Shown here one piece after another: positions 6,664 to 14,659 of a DNA stretch of 28,886 bases. Made by a program: the position numbers and the translations under genes. Each line of letters begins with the position of its first letter. Position 1 is the stretch's first letter. The stretch is from W0P28-013 sp963621145 (GTDB lineage: Bacteria; Bacteroidota; Bacteroidia; Bacteroidales; Paludibacteraceae), in the NCBI GenBank assembly GCA_963621145.1, contig CAVFDI010000016.1:1-28886 (forward strand). The letters are read 5' to 3'. Under the pieces are notes generated by a model, which saw only the letters and a list, made by a program, of their open reading frames with translations, made no database searches and had not been told where the DNA came from.

Positions 6664-8034
6664 ATGAAAGATAAAATTGTCTATTTTTGTAAGGAGTGCG
6701 GGGCTGATTACCCGAAGGCATACGGTCGTTGCCCGGCGTGTGGCGCATGGAATTCGTTTGTCGAGCAGAAAGTCCAGAAGTCGGTTCCGCAGCGTGTGGT
6801 CGATCATGGTTTTGTGACGCCCAACGGCGCTGCTCCTGTGCGCATCGACCAAGTGGAGGCATGTGCCGAGATGCGCATCGACACGAAAAATGCGGAATTG
6901 AATCGTGTACTTGGCGGCGGATTGGTACCTGGTTCGCTTGTGTTGATAGGCGGTGAGCCTGGCATTGGCAAAAGTACGCTGGTGTTGCAAGTGGCATTGC
7001 GCATGGCTGGCAAAAAAATTCTGTATGTGTCGGGCGAGGAGAGCGTGAACCAGCTGAAAATGCGTGCCGAGCGGCTTGGCAAGATGGAAAGCGATTGCTA
7101 CATTGTGAGCGAGACTTCGTTGGAGCGCATTTTTGAACACATTCGCAGCGTTCAGCCCGATGTGGTGGTGGTCGATTCCATTCAGACCATTATGACCGAA
7201 ATGGCCGAGTCGTCGCCTGGCAGCGTGTCGCAAGTGCGCGAATGTTCGGCGGCGCTGCTGAAATTTGCCAAAGAGACCGCCATTCCTGTACTGATGATTG
7301 GCCACATAACCAAAGAGGGCAGCATTGCAGGACCGAAAATCTTGGAGCATATTGTCGATACTGTGCTGCAGTTCGAGGGCGATCGTCACTATCTTTACCG
7401 CATTCTTCGTGCCAACAAAAACCGTTTTGGCAGTACCGACGAGTTGGCCATTTTCGAGATGCAGCAGAGCGGTTTGCGCGAGGTGTCGAATCCGTCGGAA
7501 CTGCTGCTTACGCGCAACAACGACGGTTTGAGTGGCATTGCCATTGCTGCCATGATTGAAGGCGTGCGTCCGTTTTTGATTGAGGTTCAGGCACTTGTGA
7601 GCACGGCTGCATACGGCACTCCGCAACGCTCGGCTACGGGTTTTGATATTCGGCGAATGAACATGTTGCTGGCCGTGTTGGAAAAGCGCGCTGGTTTCAA
7701 GTTGATGCAGAAAGATGTGTTTCTGAACATTGCTGGCGGCCTGCGTGTGAGCGATCCTGCCGTCGATTTGGCGGTGCTGGTGGCGGTGCTGTCGTCGAAT
7801 TTGGACATGACCATCGATGGTTCGGTGTGTGTAACTGGCGAGGTTGGGCTTTCGGGCGAAATTCGTCCTGTGAACCGCGTGGAACAACGCATTGCCGAGG
7901 CTCAAAAATTGGGCTTCAAAAAGATTTTGATACCAGAATTCAATCGCGAAAAATTGGCAAAAACAAATTGGAAAATCGAAGTCGCTGGCGTGAAACGCGT
8001 CGAAGACGCATTCCGCATTTTGTTTTCGGAGTGA
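6664..8034 (+). CDS. radA: DNA repair protein RadA (Sms)
   Basis: RadA is a RecA-related DnaB-type hexameric helicase that promotes branch migration of recombination intermediates. All family marks are present in 456 residues. An N-terminal C4 zinc finger has C9, C12, C23 and C26. Walker A is GGEPGIGKST at 96-105. Walker B lies in PDVVVVDSIQT. The RadA-specific KNRFG motif is at 252-256. A C-terminal Lon-protease-like domain (about 280-456) includes GEVGLSGEIRPV. The length is normal. The ATG at 6664 directly precedes the zinc finger; another ATG six bases earlier opens a frame that stops after five codons. The gene appears to be transcribed alone, and a low-complexity convergent spacer separates it from trkH. 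Confidence 0.96.
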   Translation: MKDKIVYFCKECGADYPKAYGRCPACGAWNSFVEQKVQKSVPQRVVDHGFVTPNGAAPVRIDQVEACAEMRIDTKNAELNRVLGGGLVPGSLVLIGGEPGIGKSTLVLQVALRMAGKKILYVSGEESVNQLKMRAERLGKMESDCYIVSETSLERIFEHIRSVQPDVVVVDSIQTIMTEMAESSPGSVSQVRECSAALLKFAKETAIPVLMIGHITKEGSIAGPKILEHIVDTVLQFEGDRHYLYRILRANKNRFGSTDELAIFEMQQSGLREVSNPSELLLTRNNDGLSGIAIAAMIEGVRPFLIEVQALVSTAAYGTPQRSATGFDIRRMNMLLAVLEKRAGFKLMQKDVFLNIAGGLRVSDPAVDLAVLVAVLSSNLDMTIDGSVCVTGEVGLSGEIRPVNRVEQRIAEAQKLGFKKILIPEFNREKLAKTNWKIEVAGVKRVEDAFRILFSE

Positions 8035-8055
8035 AAGAGGTTAGAGGAAATGGAG

Positions 8056-8111
8056 TAAAGAGCAAAGAGTAAAGAATAAAGAATAAAGAATAAAGAATAA
8101 AGAATAAAGAC
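8056..8111 (+). repeat. Heptamer tandem repeat TAAAGAA, eight units
   Basis: Eight contiguous units: TAAAGAG, CAAAGAG, five copies of TAAAGAA (8070-8104), TAAAGAC. It is the most regular array in the window and lies between the convergent radA and trkH genes. Confidence 0.9.
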
Positions 8112-8247
8112 TTTTTAATTACTCAATTGTTTAATTATCAATTATTTAATTATTTGAGAATTGATTTTGTCTTGCTGACCTTCTTTCAACAACCGATCAA
8201 ACAATTAACCAAACTAGAAATAAAATCACTTTCTCTAATTCCGCTTT

Positions 8248-9711
8248 CTATTTCTTCCAAAATCCGGGCGAGAATAGTATCAGTACGGTGAATAGTTCCA
8301 AGCGGCCAACGAGCATGACGAAAGCGAGGAATATTTTCACGAAGCAGGGTAGTGCAGCGTAACTGCCCATTGGACCGAGCGAACCGAGTGCTGGACCGAT
8401 GTTGCTGATGCATGCCAAGACTGCGCCCGCCGATTCGGTTATCGATAAGCCCGAAAGTGCCACTACGCTCGTGCCGACGATAATCAGTCCCACATACAAA
8501 ATGATGAATGCGTGAATGCTGTTGATGGTCTTTTCTTGTACCACATGACCATTGATGCGCACTGGCAACACGGCGTTTGGGTGAATGAGGCGGCGCATTT
8601 CGTAGTAACTATTTTTGGCGAGCAGAAGCAGTCGCACCACTTTCATGCCGCCGCTTGTAGAGCCAGCCGAGCCGCCCACAAACATCAGCAAAATCAGCAA
8701 AAATTGTAGAATTGGCAACCAAAGTGTGTAGTCGGCACTCACAAATCCCGTGGTGGAGATGATGGAGCTGACTTGGAACAGACTTTGGCGAAATGTGCTT
8801 TCGAAATTGCCCGTTTCCGTAGGTGATGTGCCGAGTCCGATGGTTATCAGAATGGTGGCGAACAGTGTCAGTAGCAGGTAGGCGCGCAGTTCTTCATCTT
8901 TCAGAAAACGACCAAATTGGCGTTTCACGAGCGAGAGATAGAGTAGCGTGTAGTTGATGCCCGTTATCAGCATGAAAATGACGATGGTGTATTGCACAAA
9001 TGGCGAAGTCCAGTGCGCAATGCTGTCCTGATGCGTTGTGTAGCCGCCCGAACCCATGGTGGTGAAAGCGTGGCAGATGGCGTCGAAAAGCGGCATTCCG
9101 CCTGCCCACAGCAGCAACATTTCGATGGCGGTGAGTGCGAGATAGAGTCCCCAAATGCGTTGCGCGGTGCTGCGCATGCGCGGTTGCAATTTGTCGTAGG
9201 TTGGGCCAGGTACCTCGGCGGCAAACAGTTGCATGCCACCGCCAATGAATGGCAGTAGCGCCATCGACATCACCACAATGCCCATGCCGCCAATCCACTG
9301 CGTGATGCAGCGCCAAAACTGCAGTCCGTGCGGCAGCGTTTCTACATTTGTGAGAATGGTTGCGCCCGTGGTCGTAAAGCCCGACATGGTCTCGAAAAAG
9401 GCGTCGATGGGCGAGGCGATTTTCCCAGAAATAATGAATGGAAGCATGCCGAAAAGTGAGAAAACAACCCAAACGGCAGCCACAATGCTGAAGCCTTCGC
9501 GTGTGCCAATGTGATGGTCGGCGCGGCGCCCAATGAGCAATCCGCCTGCGCCAACTGTTGCCGAAATAGCCGTGGTGATGAGCAGTGCGCGCGCATCGCC
9601 TTCGCCGTAGTAGAGCGCCACCAGTGCCGAAATCAGCATAAAAACAGTCTCGATGAGCAGCAGCAGACCGAGAATTCTGAAAAATTGGCGATGATTGAAA
9701 GTCTTGGTCAT
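8248..9711 (-). CDS. trkH: Potassium uptake protein TrkH
   Basis: This is the 487-residue membrane subunit of the Trk K+ uptake system, a superfamily member with four pseudo-repeats of membrane-pore-membrane. Selectivity-filter signatures are visible: TTTGAT at 113-118, TTMGSGGY at 217-224, STTGF in the third repeat and SNIGPALG in the fourth. About ten hydrophobic segments are apparent, starting with residues 11-33. The length matches the TrkH group. The start codon lies only 10 bp after the trkA stop, so trkA and trkH form an operon, matching their joint function as gating ring and channel. Confidence 0.95.
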   Translation of the reverse strand: MTKTFNHRQFFRILGLLLLIETVFMLISALVALYYGEGDARALLITTAISATVGAGGLLIGRRADHHIGTREGFSIVAAVWVVFSLFGMLPFIISGKIASPIDAFFETMSGFTTTGATILTNVETLPHGLQFWRCITQWIGGMGIVVMSMALLPFIGGGMQLFAAEVPGPTYDKLQPRMRSTAQRIWGLYLALTAIEMLLLWAGGMPLFDAICHAFTTMGSGGYTTHQDSIAHWTSPFVQYTIVIFMLITGINYTLLYLSLVKRQFGRFLKDEELRAYLLLTLFATILITIGLGTSPTETGNFESTFRQSLFQVSSIISTTGFVSADYTLWLPILQFLLILLMFVGGSAGSTSGGMKVVRLLLLAKNSYYEMRRLIHPNAVLPVRINGHVVQEKTINSIHAFIILYVGLIIVGTSVVALSGLSITESAGAVLACISNIGPALGSLGPMGSYAALPCFVKIFLAFVMLVGRLELFTVLILFSPGFWKK

Positions 9712-9721
9712 TTTGGGCGCA

Positions 9722-11059
9722 TCAATTATTGAAAAATGCGGCGATTTTGCGCACGCTGTCGGCCATGCAGAACACTACCACATGATCGCCAGGCAGAATC
9801 ACGGTTTGTCCAGCAACCACCGAGCCTTTGCCGTCGCGAATGATGCCGCCGATGTTCACATTCGATGGCAAACCGAGGTCGCCAACGCGTTTGCGAGTGA
9901 TTTTGTCGCCAGGCTTCACCACAAATTCCACCACTTCGGCGTCGGAATAGGTGAGACAGGTTACGTTTAGCACATCTTCGTCGAGCATGCGCTGGTAGAT
10001 GTGGCTGGCGGCAATCAGTTTTTTGTTGATTACTGTACCGATGTCGAGGTTTTCAGCAAAGTCGATATAGTCGATGTTTTCTACCTCTGCCACGGTTTTG
10101 TCGACGCCAAAACGCTTGGCTGTGAGGCACGCCAGAACATTCGATTCTGAGTCGCCTGTGAGTGCAAGAAATGCGTCGGCATCTTCAATTCCCTCTTCGC
10201 GAAGCAGTTCTACATTGCGGCAATCGCCGTTGATTACCAATGTGTTACTAAGTTTTTCGGTCAGCGCAAAACATTTTTCGCGGTTGGCCTCGATTATCTT
10301 CACATTGGTGCTTTTTGGCAAAATGCGCACGGCGTTGATGGCTATGCGGCTGCCGCCCATGATGATGACATTTTTCACATCGAAAGCGCGTTTGCCCGCT
10401 TGGGTGCGCACCACTTCGAGTTTGTCGGGCGTGCAGATGAAATAGACAATGTCGTTTGGCAAAATTTCGTCGTTTCCGCTTGGAATGATGGTGATTTTGT
10501 CGCGTTTCACAGCCACGATGCGATAGTCGCTGTGGGCAAAAAATCCTGAGTTAAATTTTTTGTTGACCAATGTGGCGTTGGCTCTCACTTTCAGGCAGAC
10601 CATCACCAGTGCGCCTTCGCCGAAGGTTCGGAATTCGCGCAGCCAGCCGCGTTTCAGCACATTGGCAATCTCTTGCGCCGCCAACATTTCGGGATAGATG
10701 AGCGAATGCACGCCCATGCGTTTGAAGAAATCGGCGTTTTCGGGTAGCAAGTATTCGCGATTGTCGATGCGCGAGATGGTTTTCTTGGCTCCGAGGTTCG
10801 TTGCGAGCATGCATGCAGCTACATTTACGCTTTCGTGCGGCGTTACGGCCACAAAAAGGTCGGCATTTGGCACGCCCGCTTTTTTCAGGTCGCTGATCGA
10901 CGTGGGCGAACCCTCGAATGTGAGCAGGTCGTAGGCCGACGAGATGTCCTCCATGCGCGACTCGTCGCTGTCCATCAGCACAATGTCGTATTTTTCGCTC
11001 GATAGCATTTTGGCCACAAAGTGACCAACTTCGCCCGCGCCAGCAATCACGATTTTCAT
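9722..11059 (-). CDS. trkA: Trk system K+ regulatory protein TrkA
   Basis: This 445-residue cytoplasmic protein binds NAD(H) and gates TrkH. Two RCK modules are visible, each with a Rossmann nucleotide-binding part and a TrkA_C part. The first starts with MKIVIAGAGEVG (GxGxxG at 7-12). The second starts with NVIIMGGSRIAINAV near residue 230. I set the start at the ATG at 11059 because the GxGxxG motif normally follows within about seven residues. The frame stays open upstream to 11176, but those 39 codons translate the heptad repeat arrays of the leader (for example RNQKSETRN) and are not part of the family. It lies downstream of dxs and directly upstream of trkH. Confidence 0.94.
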   Translation of the reverse strand: MKIVIAGAGEVGHFVAKMLSSEKYDIVLMDSDESRMEDISSAYDLLTFEGSPTSISDLKKAGVPNADLFVAVTPHESVNVAACMLATNLGAKKTISRIDNREYLLPENADFFKRMGVHSLIYPEMLAAQEIANVLKRGWLREFRTFGEGALVMVCLKVRANATLVNKKFNSGFFAHSDYRIVAVKRDKITIIPSGNDEILPNDIVYFICTPDKLEVVRTQAGKRAFDVKNVIIMGGSRIAINAVRILPKSTNVKIIEANREKCFALTEKLSNTLVINGDCRNVELLREEGIEDADAFLALTGDSESNVLACLTAKRFGVDKTVAEVENIDYIDFAENLDIGTVINKKLIAASHIYQRMLDEDVLNVTCLTYSDAEVVEFVVKPGDKITRKRVGDLGLPSNVNIGGIIRDGKGSVVAGQTVILPGDHVVVFCMADSVRKIAAFFNN

Positions 11060-11061
11060 AA

Positions 11062-11134
11062 AAAGTGTGTAAAGTAAAAAGTGTGTAAAGTTGAAAGTAT
11101 TTCTAGTTTCTGATTTCTGGTTTCTGGTTTCTCG
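11062..11134 (-). repeat. AAAGT and TTTCTnn repeat arrays in the trkA leader
   Basis: The first part alternates 9- and 7-bp units: AAAGTGTGT, AAAGTAA, AAAGTGTGT, AAAGTTG, AAAGTAT (11062-11100). The second has five 7-bp units: TTTCTAG, TTTCTGA, TTTCTGG, TTTCTGG, TTTCTCG (11100-11134), the complement of the AGAAATC family. A hairpin CGCGC-TGT-GCGCG (11133-11145) follows. Confidence 0.75.
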
Positions 11135-11205
11135 CGCTGTGCGCGGTTTCAAGTTGCGGTAGCCGAAACACCACAATCTTCAAAAGATTATCAATTTTCA
11201 ATTTT

Positions 11206-11258
11206 CTTGCTACTTGCTACTCACATCTTGCTACTAAAAAATTTGAAATCTGAAATCT
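11206..11258 (+). repeat. Composite heptad array after dxs
   Basis: CTTGCTA, CTTGCTA, CTCACAT, CTTGCTA, CTAAAAA, then four bases, then GAAATCT, GAAATCT. It has the same unit order as the array at 2-64, and the plus-strand orientation is the same although the flanking genes run the other way. Confidence 0.78.
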
Positions 11259-11278
11259 GTTATTGCGGCTTTGCCGTA

Positions 11279-13177
11279 TCACTCCTCAATTCTCACTCCT
11301 AACTTTTTTGCGATGCTTTTGGCTATTCCTTCGGCATCAATTCCGAGCATGTGGTAGAGTTCGGCTTGTGTGCCGTGTTCCACAAATTGGTCGCCAATGC
11401 CAAGGCGTGTTACGCTGGGCGTGTAGCCGTTGTCGGCCATAAATTCCAGCACTGCGCTGCCCATTCCGCCAGCAATCACACCATCTTCGATGGTGAAAAT
11501 CTGCGTGAAGCGTTTGCCTATTTCGTGCAACATTTCGGTGTCGAGCGGTTTCAAGAAACGCAAATCGTAGTGCGCGATGCTGCAGCCGTACGTTTTTTCG
11601 AGTGTTTCGATGGCTTGTGCAGCGGCATTTCCTATCGGGCCAATGGTGACGACGGCGGCTTGCGTGCCATCTTTCAGCTTTCTGCCGCGACCGATTTCTA
11701 CCTCATGTGGCTCGTTGTGCCAATCGACTAGCACGCCTCGTCCGCGCGGATAGCGAATGACGAACGGACCTTTGTCGGGCAGTTGCGCGGTGAACATCAG
11801 GTTGCGCAGTTCGTGTTCGTTCATTGGCGAGGCGATGGTCAGGTTCGGAATGCAGCGAAAATAGGCTAGGTCGAATTCGCCTTGGTGCGTGGCGCCATCG
11901 CTGCCGACAATGCCTGCGCGGTCGAGACAAAGCACTACGTTCAAGCCTTGCAGCGCCACATCGTGAATCACATTGTCGTAGGCACGTTGCATGAACGACG
12001 AGTAGATGTTGCAGAACGGCAGCAGTCCATCTTTTGCCAATCCTGCTGAGAAAGTTACGGCGTGACCTTCGGCAATGCCCACATCGAAAGTGCGGTTGGG
12101 CATGGCGCGCATCATGTAGGTCATGGAGCAGCCGCTGGGCATGGCTGGCGTGATGCCAACGATTTTTTCGTTTTTTTCGGCCAATTCGAGCAACGTGTAA
12201 CCAAAAACATCTTGAAACAGAGGCGGTTGCGTGCCGTTGTCGTGCGTGATTCGTTCGCCTGTCTTGGGGTCGAATTCGCCTGGCGCGTGCCAAATGGTGG
12301 CGGCGTCTTCGGCGGGTTTGTAGCCTTTGCCCTTCTTGGTGATGATGTGCAGAACTTTCGGCCCGCTGAAATTTTTTATCTCTTGCAATGCGCCCACTAG
12401 TGCGTCCACATTGTGTCCGTCGATTGGCCCAAAGTATCTGATATTCAGCCCTTCGAACACGTTGTTGTCGGTGTTCGAACGGAGCGATTTCAGTGTGTTG
12501 CTGAAGCGCAGAATCTTCTTTTTGCTTTTTTCGTCGATTATGTGAAGTGCTTTCAGTGCGCGGTAGATGCCGTAGCGCCAGCGATTGTAGGTTGCCGAGG
12601 TGTGAATTTTTCCGAGAAATTGGCTCAATCCGCCCGCTATCGGGTCGATGGCCATGTGGTTGTCGTTCAGAATGATGAGCAGATTGTTCGGGTTGATGGA
12701 GGCGTTGTTTAGCCCTTCGAAAGCCAAACCGCCAGTCATTGCGCCATCGCCAATCACGGCCACTACTTGGCGGTTGTCGTGGTGCAGTTGCGATGCAATG
12801 GACATGCCCAATGCTGCCGAAATCGACGTCGACGAATGTCCCGTGCCAAACGAATCGTACTCGCTCTCTTTGGGCGATGGGAAACCGCTTAGTCCGTGAA
12901 AATGGCGGTTTGTGTGGAAACGATCGCGCCTTCCAGTTAGAATCTTGTGTGCGTATGCTTGGTGACCAACGTCCCACACAATGCGGTCGTATGGCGTGTT
13001 GAATACATAGTGCAGCGCCACGGTCAACTCTATCACGCCAAGGCTCGCGCCAAGGTGTCCAGGGTTGTGCGACAGCTCGTTGATGATGAACTGCCGCAAT
13101 TCGTCGCAAACCGTGGGCAATTCGTCGCGCGTAAGGCGTTTAAGGTCGTCGGGATTATCTATTTTTTCGAGCAACAT
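11279..13177 (-). CDS. dxs: 1-deoxy-D-xylulose-5-phosphate synthase
   Basis: DXS condenses pyruvate and glyceraldehyde 3-phosphate with thiamine diphosphate, the first step of the MEP isoprenoid pathway. The 632-residue length is typical. Motifs in order: GHLGASLGVIELTVALH near 40-56; VWDVGHQAYAHKILTGR near 67-83; the ThDP-binding GDG at 143-145 with N171 completing the motif; in the pyrimidine domain, EGHAVTFSAGLA and DRAGIVGSDGATHQGEFD; and a C-terminal transketolase domain ending in KKLGVRIEE. The ATG at 13177 gives the expected short N-terminus. It is the first gene of a likely dxs-trkA-trkH cluster, with 220 bp of repeat-rich sequence before trkA, so co-transcription through that spacer is not certain. 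Confidence 0.97.
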   Translation of the reverse strand: MLLEKIDNPDDLKRLTRDELPTVCDELRQFIINELSHNPGHLGASLGVIELTVALHYVFNTPYDRIVWDVGHQAYAHKILTGRRDRFHTNRHFHGLSGFPSPKESEYDSFGTGHSSTSISAALGMSIASQLHHDNRQVVAVIGDGAMTGGLAFEGLNNASINPNNLLIILNDNHMAIDPIAGGLSQFLGKIHTSATYNRWRYGIYRALKALHIIDEKSKKKILRFSNTLKSLRSNTDNNVFEGLNIRYFGPIDGHNVDALVGALQEIKNFSGPKVLHIITKKGKGYKPAEDAATIWHAPGEFDPKTGERITHDNGTQPPLFQDVFGYTLLELAEKNEKIVGITPAMPSGCSMTYMMRAMPNRTFDVGIAEGHAVTFSAGLAKDGLLPFCNIYSSFMQRAYDNVIHDVALQGLNVVLCLDRAGIVGSDGATHQGEFDLAYFRCIPNLTIASPMNEHELRNLMFTAQLPDKGPFVIRYPRGRGVLVDWHNEPHEVEIGRGRKLKDGTQAAVVTIGPIGNAAAQAIETLEKTYGCSIAHYDLRFLKPLDTEMLHEIGKRFTQIFTIEDGVIAGGMGSAVLEFMADNGYTPSVTRLGIGDQFVEHGTQAELYHMLGIDAEGIAKSIAKKLGVRIEE

Positions 13178-13191
13178 CGCAAGAGAAGTAG

Positions 13192-13274
13192 AAAGTGAAA
13201 AGTCTTAAAGTCTTTAAAGTGGAAAGTGTGTAAAGTAGAAAGTCTATAAAGTCAATAAAGTGGAAAGTTTATAA
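13192..13274 (+). repeat. AAAGT array with 7-, 8- and 9-bp units
   Basis: Eleven consecutive units each begin AAAG(T): AAAGTGA, AAAGTCTT, AAAGTCTTT, AAAGTGG, AAAGTGTGT, AAAGTAG, AAAGTCTAT, AAAGTCAAT, AAAGTGG, AAAGTTTAT, AAAG. Unit length is mostly 7 or 9 bp. It lies upstream of the dxs start. Confidence 0.75.
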
Positions 13275-13307
13275 AGAGAAAAACGGATTCAGTTGCACTA
13301 TCCAATT

Positions 13308-13349
13308 CTTGCGACTCATATCTTGCTACTAATTTGAAATTCGAAATCA
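13308..13349 (+). repeat. Composite heptad array next to the rluA-family gene
   Basis: CTTGCGA, CTCATAT, CTTGCTA, CTAATTT, GAAATTC, GAAATCA: six in-register heptads closely matching the array at 2-64. It ends two bases from the stop codon of the pseudouridine synthase gene. Confidence 0.78.
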
Positions 13350-13351
13350 GT

Positions 13352-14218
13352 TTACTGAAAGCAATTCGGAATTCCTGTGTCGAACACTTGCGGACGTCCG
13401 TTGGCAGGGTGGTAGAGGCGCATCACTTGGGCGTGAAGGCAGAGTCGCCCCACGGGATTCGAGTGCGCACCATATTTTTTGTCGCCTGCTATTGGCGTGC
13501 CATTGGCAGCCATTTGCGCTCGCAGTTGATGGCGTTTCTCGTCGCCGTGTGCCACGAGTTCAATCAGCGTAAAGCGTCCGTTCGATTTCAAAACTTTGTA
13601 TTCCGTAGTGGCCAATTGTCCGCCGTTGTCGGTGTCGCTGGTCAGCACGCGCTTGGTTTTCGAGTCGTTGGTGAGCCAATGTTGCAGCGTGCCTTCGCCC
13701 GTTTCAATCACTCCTTCTACCACGGCAATGTAGCGCAATGCCACAGGACTTGTGCGCAGTCGCTCCGCCGCGTCTTCATTTTTTGCAAAGAGAAGAAGCC
13801 CAGAAACTTCGCGGTCGAGGTCGGTCATGAGCCAGATTTGTGCCGTCTTTTTCTGACGGAGCACATGTTCGTTCATCACATCTTCCACAGTCTGTTCGCC
13901 TTTGCGGTGCGATATTTGCGCAGCGGCAGTGCCGTATTTTTTATCAACAACGAGCAGATCATCGTCCTCGTACACAATGCGCGCAAGGTGATTCGGATTT
14001 GGTGCCTCCTCGCCAACGCTGCGCACTGCCACCACATCGCCCGAGTGTATGAACGCATCGAAAGCCGTTGTAACGCGCCCGTTGATGGCCACTTGGCGGT
14101 GCGAAAGATACGATTTTATGGTGTTGCGACTGCGCCCCTTCAGGTTCTCGACCAAAAAGGAAAGAAGCGTGTTCTTGTCGCGCACGGTCAGCAGTTCCTC
14201 TCGTTGTTTGCGTTGCAT
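13352..14218 (-). CDS. RluA-family RNA pseudouridine synthase with altered HRLD motif
   Basis: This 288-residue protein has an N-terminal S4 RNA-binding domain (about 15-65: LLSFLVENLKGRSRNTIKSY) and an RluA-type catalytic domain. The family isomerises selected uridines in rRNA or tRNA. The catalytic aspartate is D135. The usual HRLD[RK]xTSG motif reads TDLDREVSG (132-140), so the highly conserved His and Arg are replaced by Thr and Asp. The upstream 'NKPxGxxxHP'-like segment is also divergent (VVDKKYGTAAAQIS). The C-terminal substrate region (HQLRAQMA, KKYGAHSNPVGRLCLHA) is well conserved. It lies 3 bp after the DivIC-like gene and is probably co-transcribed with it. The substrate uridine cannot be named, and the activity may differ from standard RluA enzymes. 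Confidence 0.88.
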   Translation of the reverse strand: MQRKQREELLTVRDKNTLLSFLVENLKGRSRNTIKSYLSHRQVAINGRVTTAFDAFIHSGDVVAVRSVGEEAPNPNHLARIVYEDDDLLVVDKKYGTAAAQISHRKGEQTVEDVMNEHVLRQKKTAQIWLMTDLDREVSGLLLFAKNEDAAERLRTSPVALRYIAVVEGVIETGEGTLQHWLTNDSKTKRVLTSDTDNGGQLATTEYKVLKSNGRFTLIELVAHGDEKRHQLRAQMAANGTPIAGDKKYGAHSNPVGRLCLHAQVMRLYHPANGRPQVFDTGIPNCFQ

Positions 14219-14221
14219 CTT

Positions 14222-14518
14222 TTATTCGTTGATGATGAAAATTTCTTCGTTGTCGTTGTGCATCAAATACTCTTCGCGGGCAAATTTTTCGAGATTTTCG
14301 AGGCTCGAATTCAGCGCATCAATTTTGGCTTTGTCGCTCTCGATGTGCGAACGATAAAACTCAATCTCCTCTTGCAGATTTTCAATTTCTTGATGAGTTT
14401 TCCATCTGTCAATCAGGCTGTTACTGTCGAAAAAAACGATGTAAACCAAAAACGCCACAAGTGTGATGATGTACTTGTTGCGGACTATTGGTTCTATTTT
14501 TTCCCAGATTTTGCGCAT
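14222..14518 (-). CDS. DivIC/FtsB-like septum formation protein
   Basis: This is a 98-residue bitopic membrane protein. A short cytoplasmic N-terminus (MRKIWEKIEPIVRNKY) leads into one transmembrane segment (about 18-34, IITLVAFLVYIVFF). A coiled coil follows (about 43-80, HQEIENLQEEIEFYRSHIES...), then the family's C-terminal motif LEKFAREEYLMHNDNEEIFII. FtsB/DivIC forms a complex with FtsL and FtsQ at the division septum. I chose the ATG at 14518. The frame extends to 14608, but that stretch overlaps the promoter box at 14546-14553. The gene is followed at 3 bp by the pseudouridine synthase gene. Confidence 0.88.
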   Translation of the reverse strand: MRKIWEKIEPIVRNKYIITLVAFLVYIVFFDSNSLIDRWKTHQEIENLQEEIEFYRSHIESDKAKIDALNSSLENLEKFAREEYLMHNDNEEIFIINE

Positions 14519-14545
14519 GGTTTTGCTTCGCAGTATTGCAACTTG

Positions 14546-14553
14546 CAAAGTTA
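14546..14553 (-). promoter_or_regulatory. -7 box of the divIC-rluA unit
   Basis: TAACTTTG on the minus strand matches TAnnTTTG and lies 27 bp before the ATG at 14518. A TTTG lies at 14568-14571, but only 14 bp away, so the -33 element is uncertain. Confidence 0.55.
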
Positions 14554-14590
14554 CGAAATTTAATTGACAAATGATGCTCAAAAATGGCAC

Positions 14591-14623
14591 AATAAAAAGC
14601 AGGAACACAATTTGCGTCCCTGC
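14591..14623 (-). terminator. Terminator of the 178-residue outer-membrane protein gene
   Basis: On the minus strand GCAGGGACGC pairs with GTGTTCCTGC (stem 14599-14623, two G-T pairs) and is followed by TTTTTATT (14591-14598). Confidence 0.78.
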
Positions 14624-14659
14624 CTCATTAAATTATTGATTTACTAAATCATTTTCTGA

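Noticed and set aside
8056..8111. CRISPR array
   Set aside because: The units are 7 bp and contiguous, without spacers or nearby cas genes. The same holds for the tracts at 6490-6521 and 18601-18640.
13334..14563. 409-codon open frame on the plus strand
   Set aside because: It is antisense to the pseudouridine synthase and DivIC-like genes in the codon-aligned frame, with no recognisable motif.
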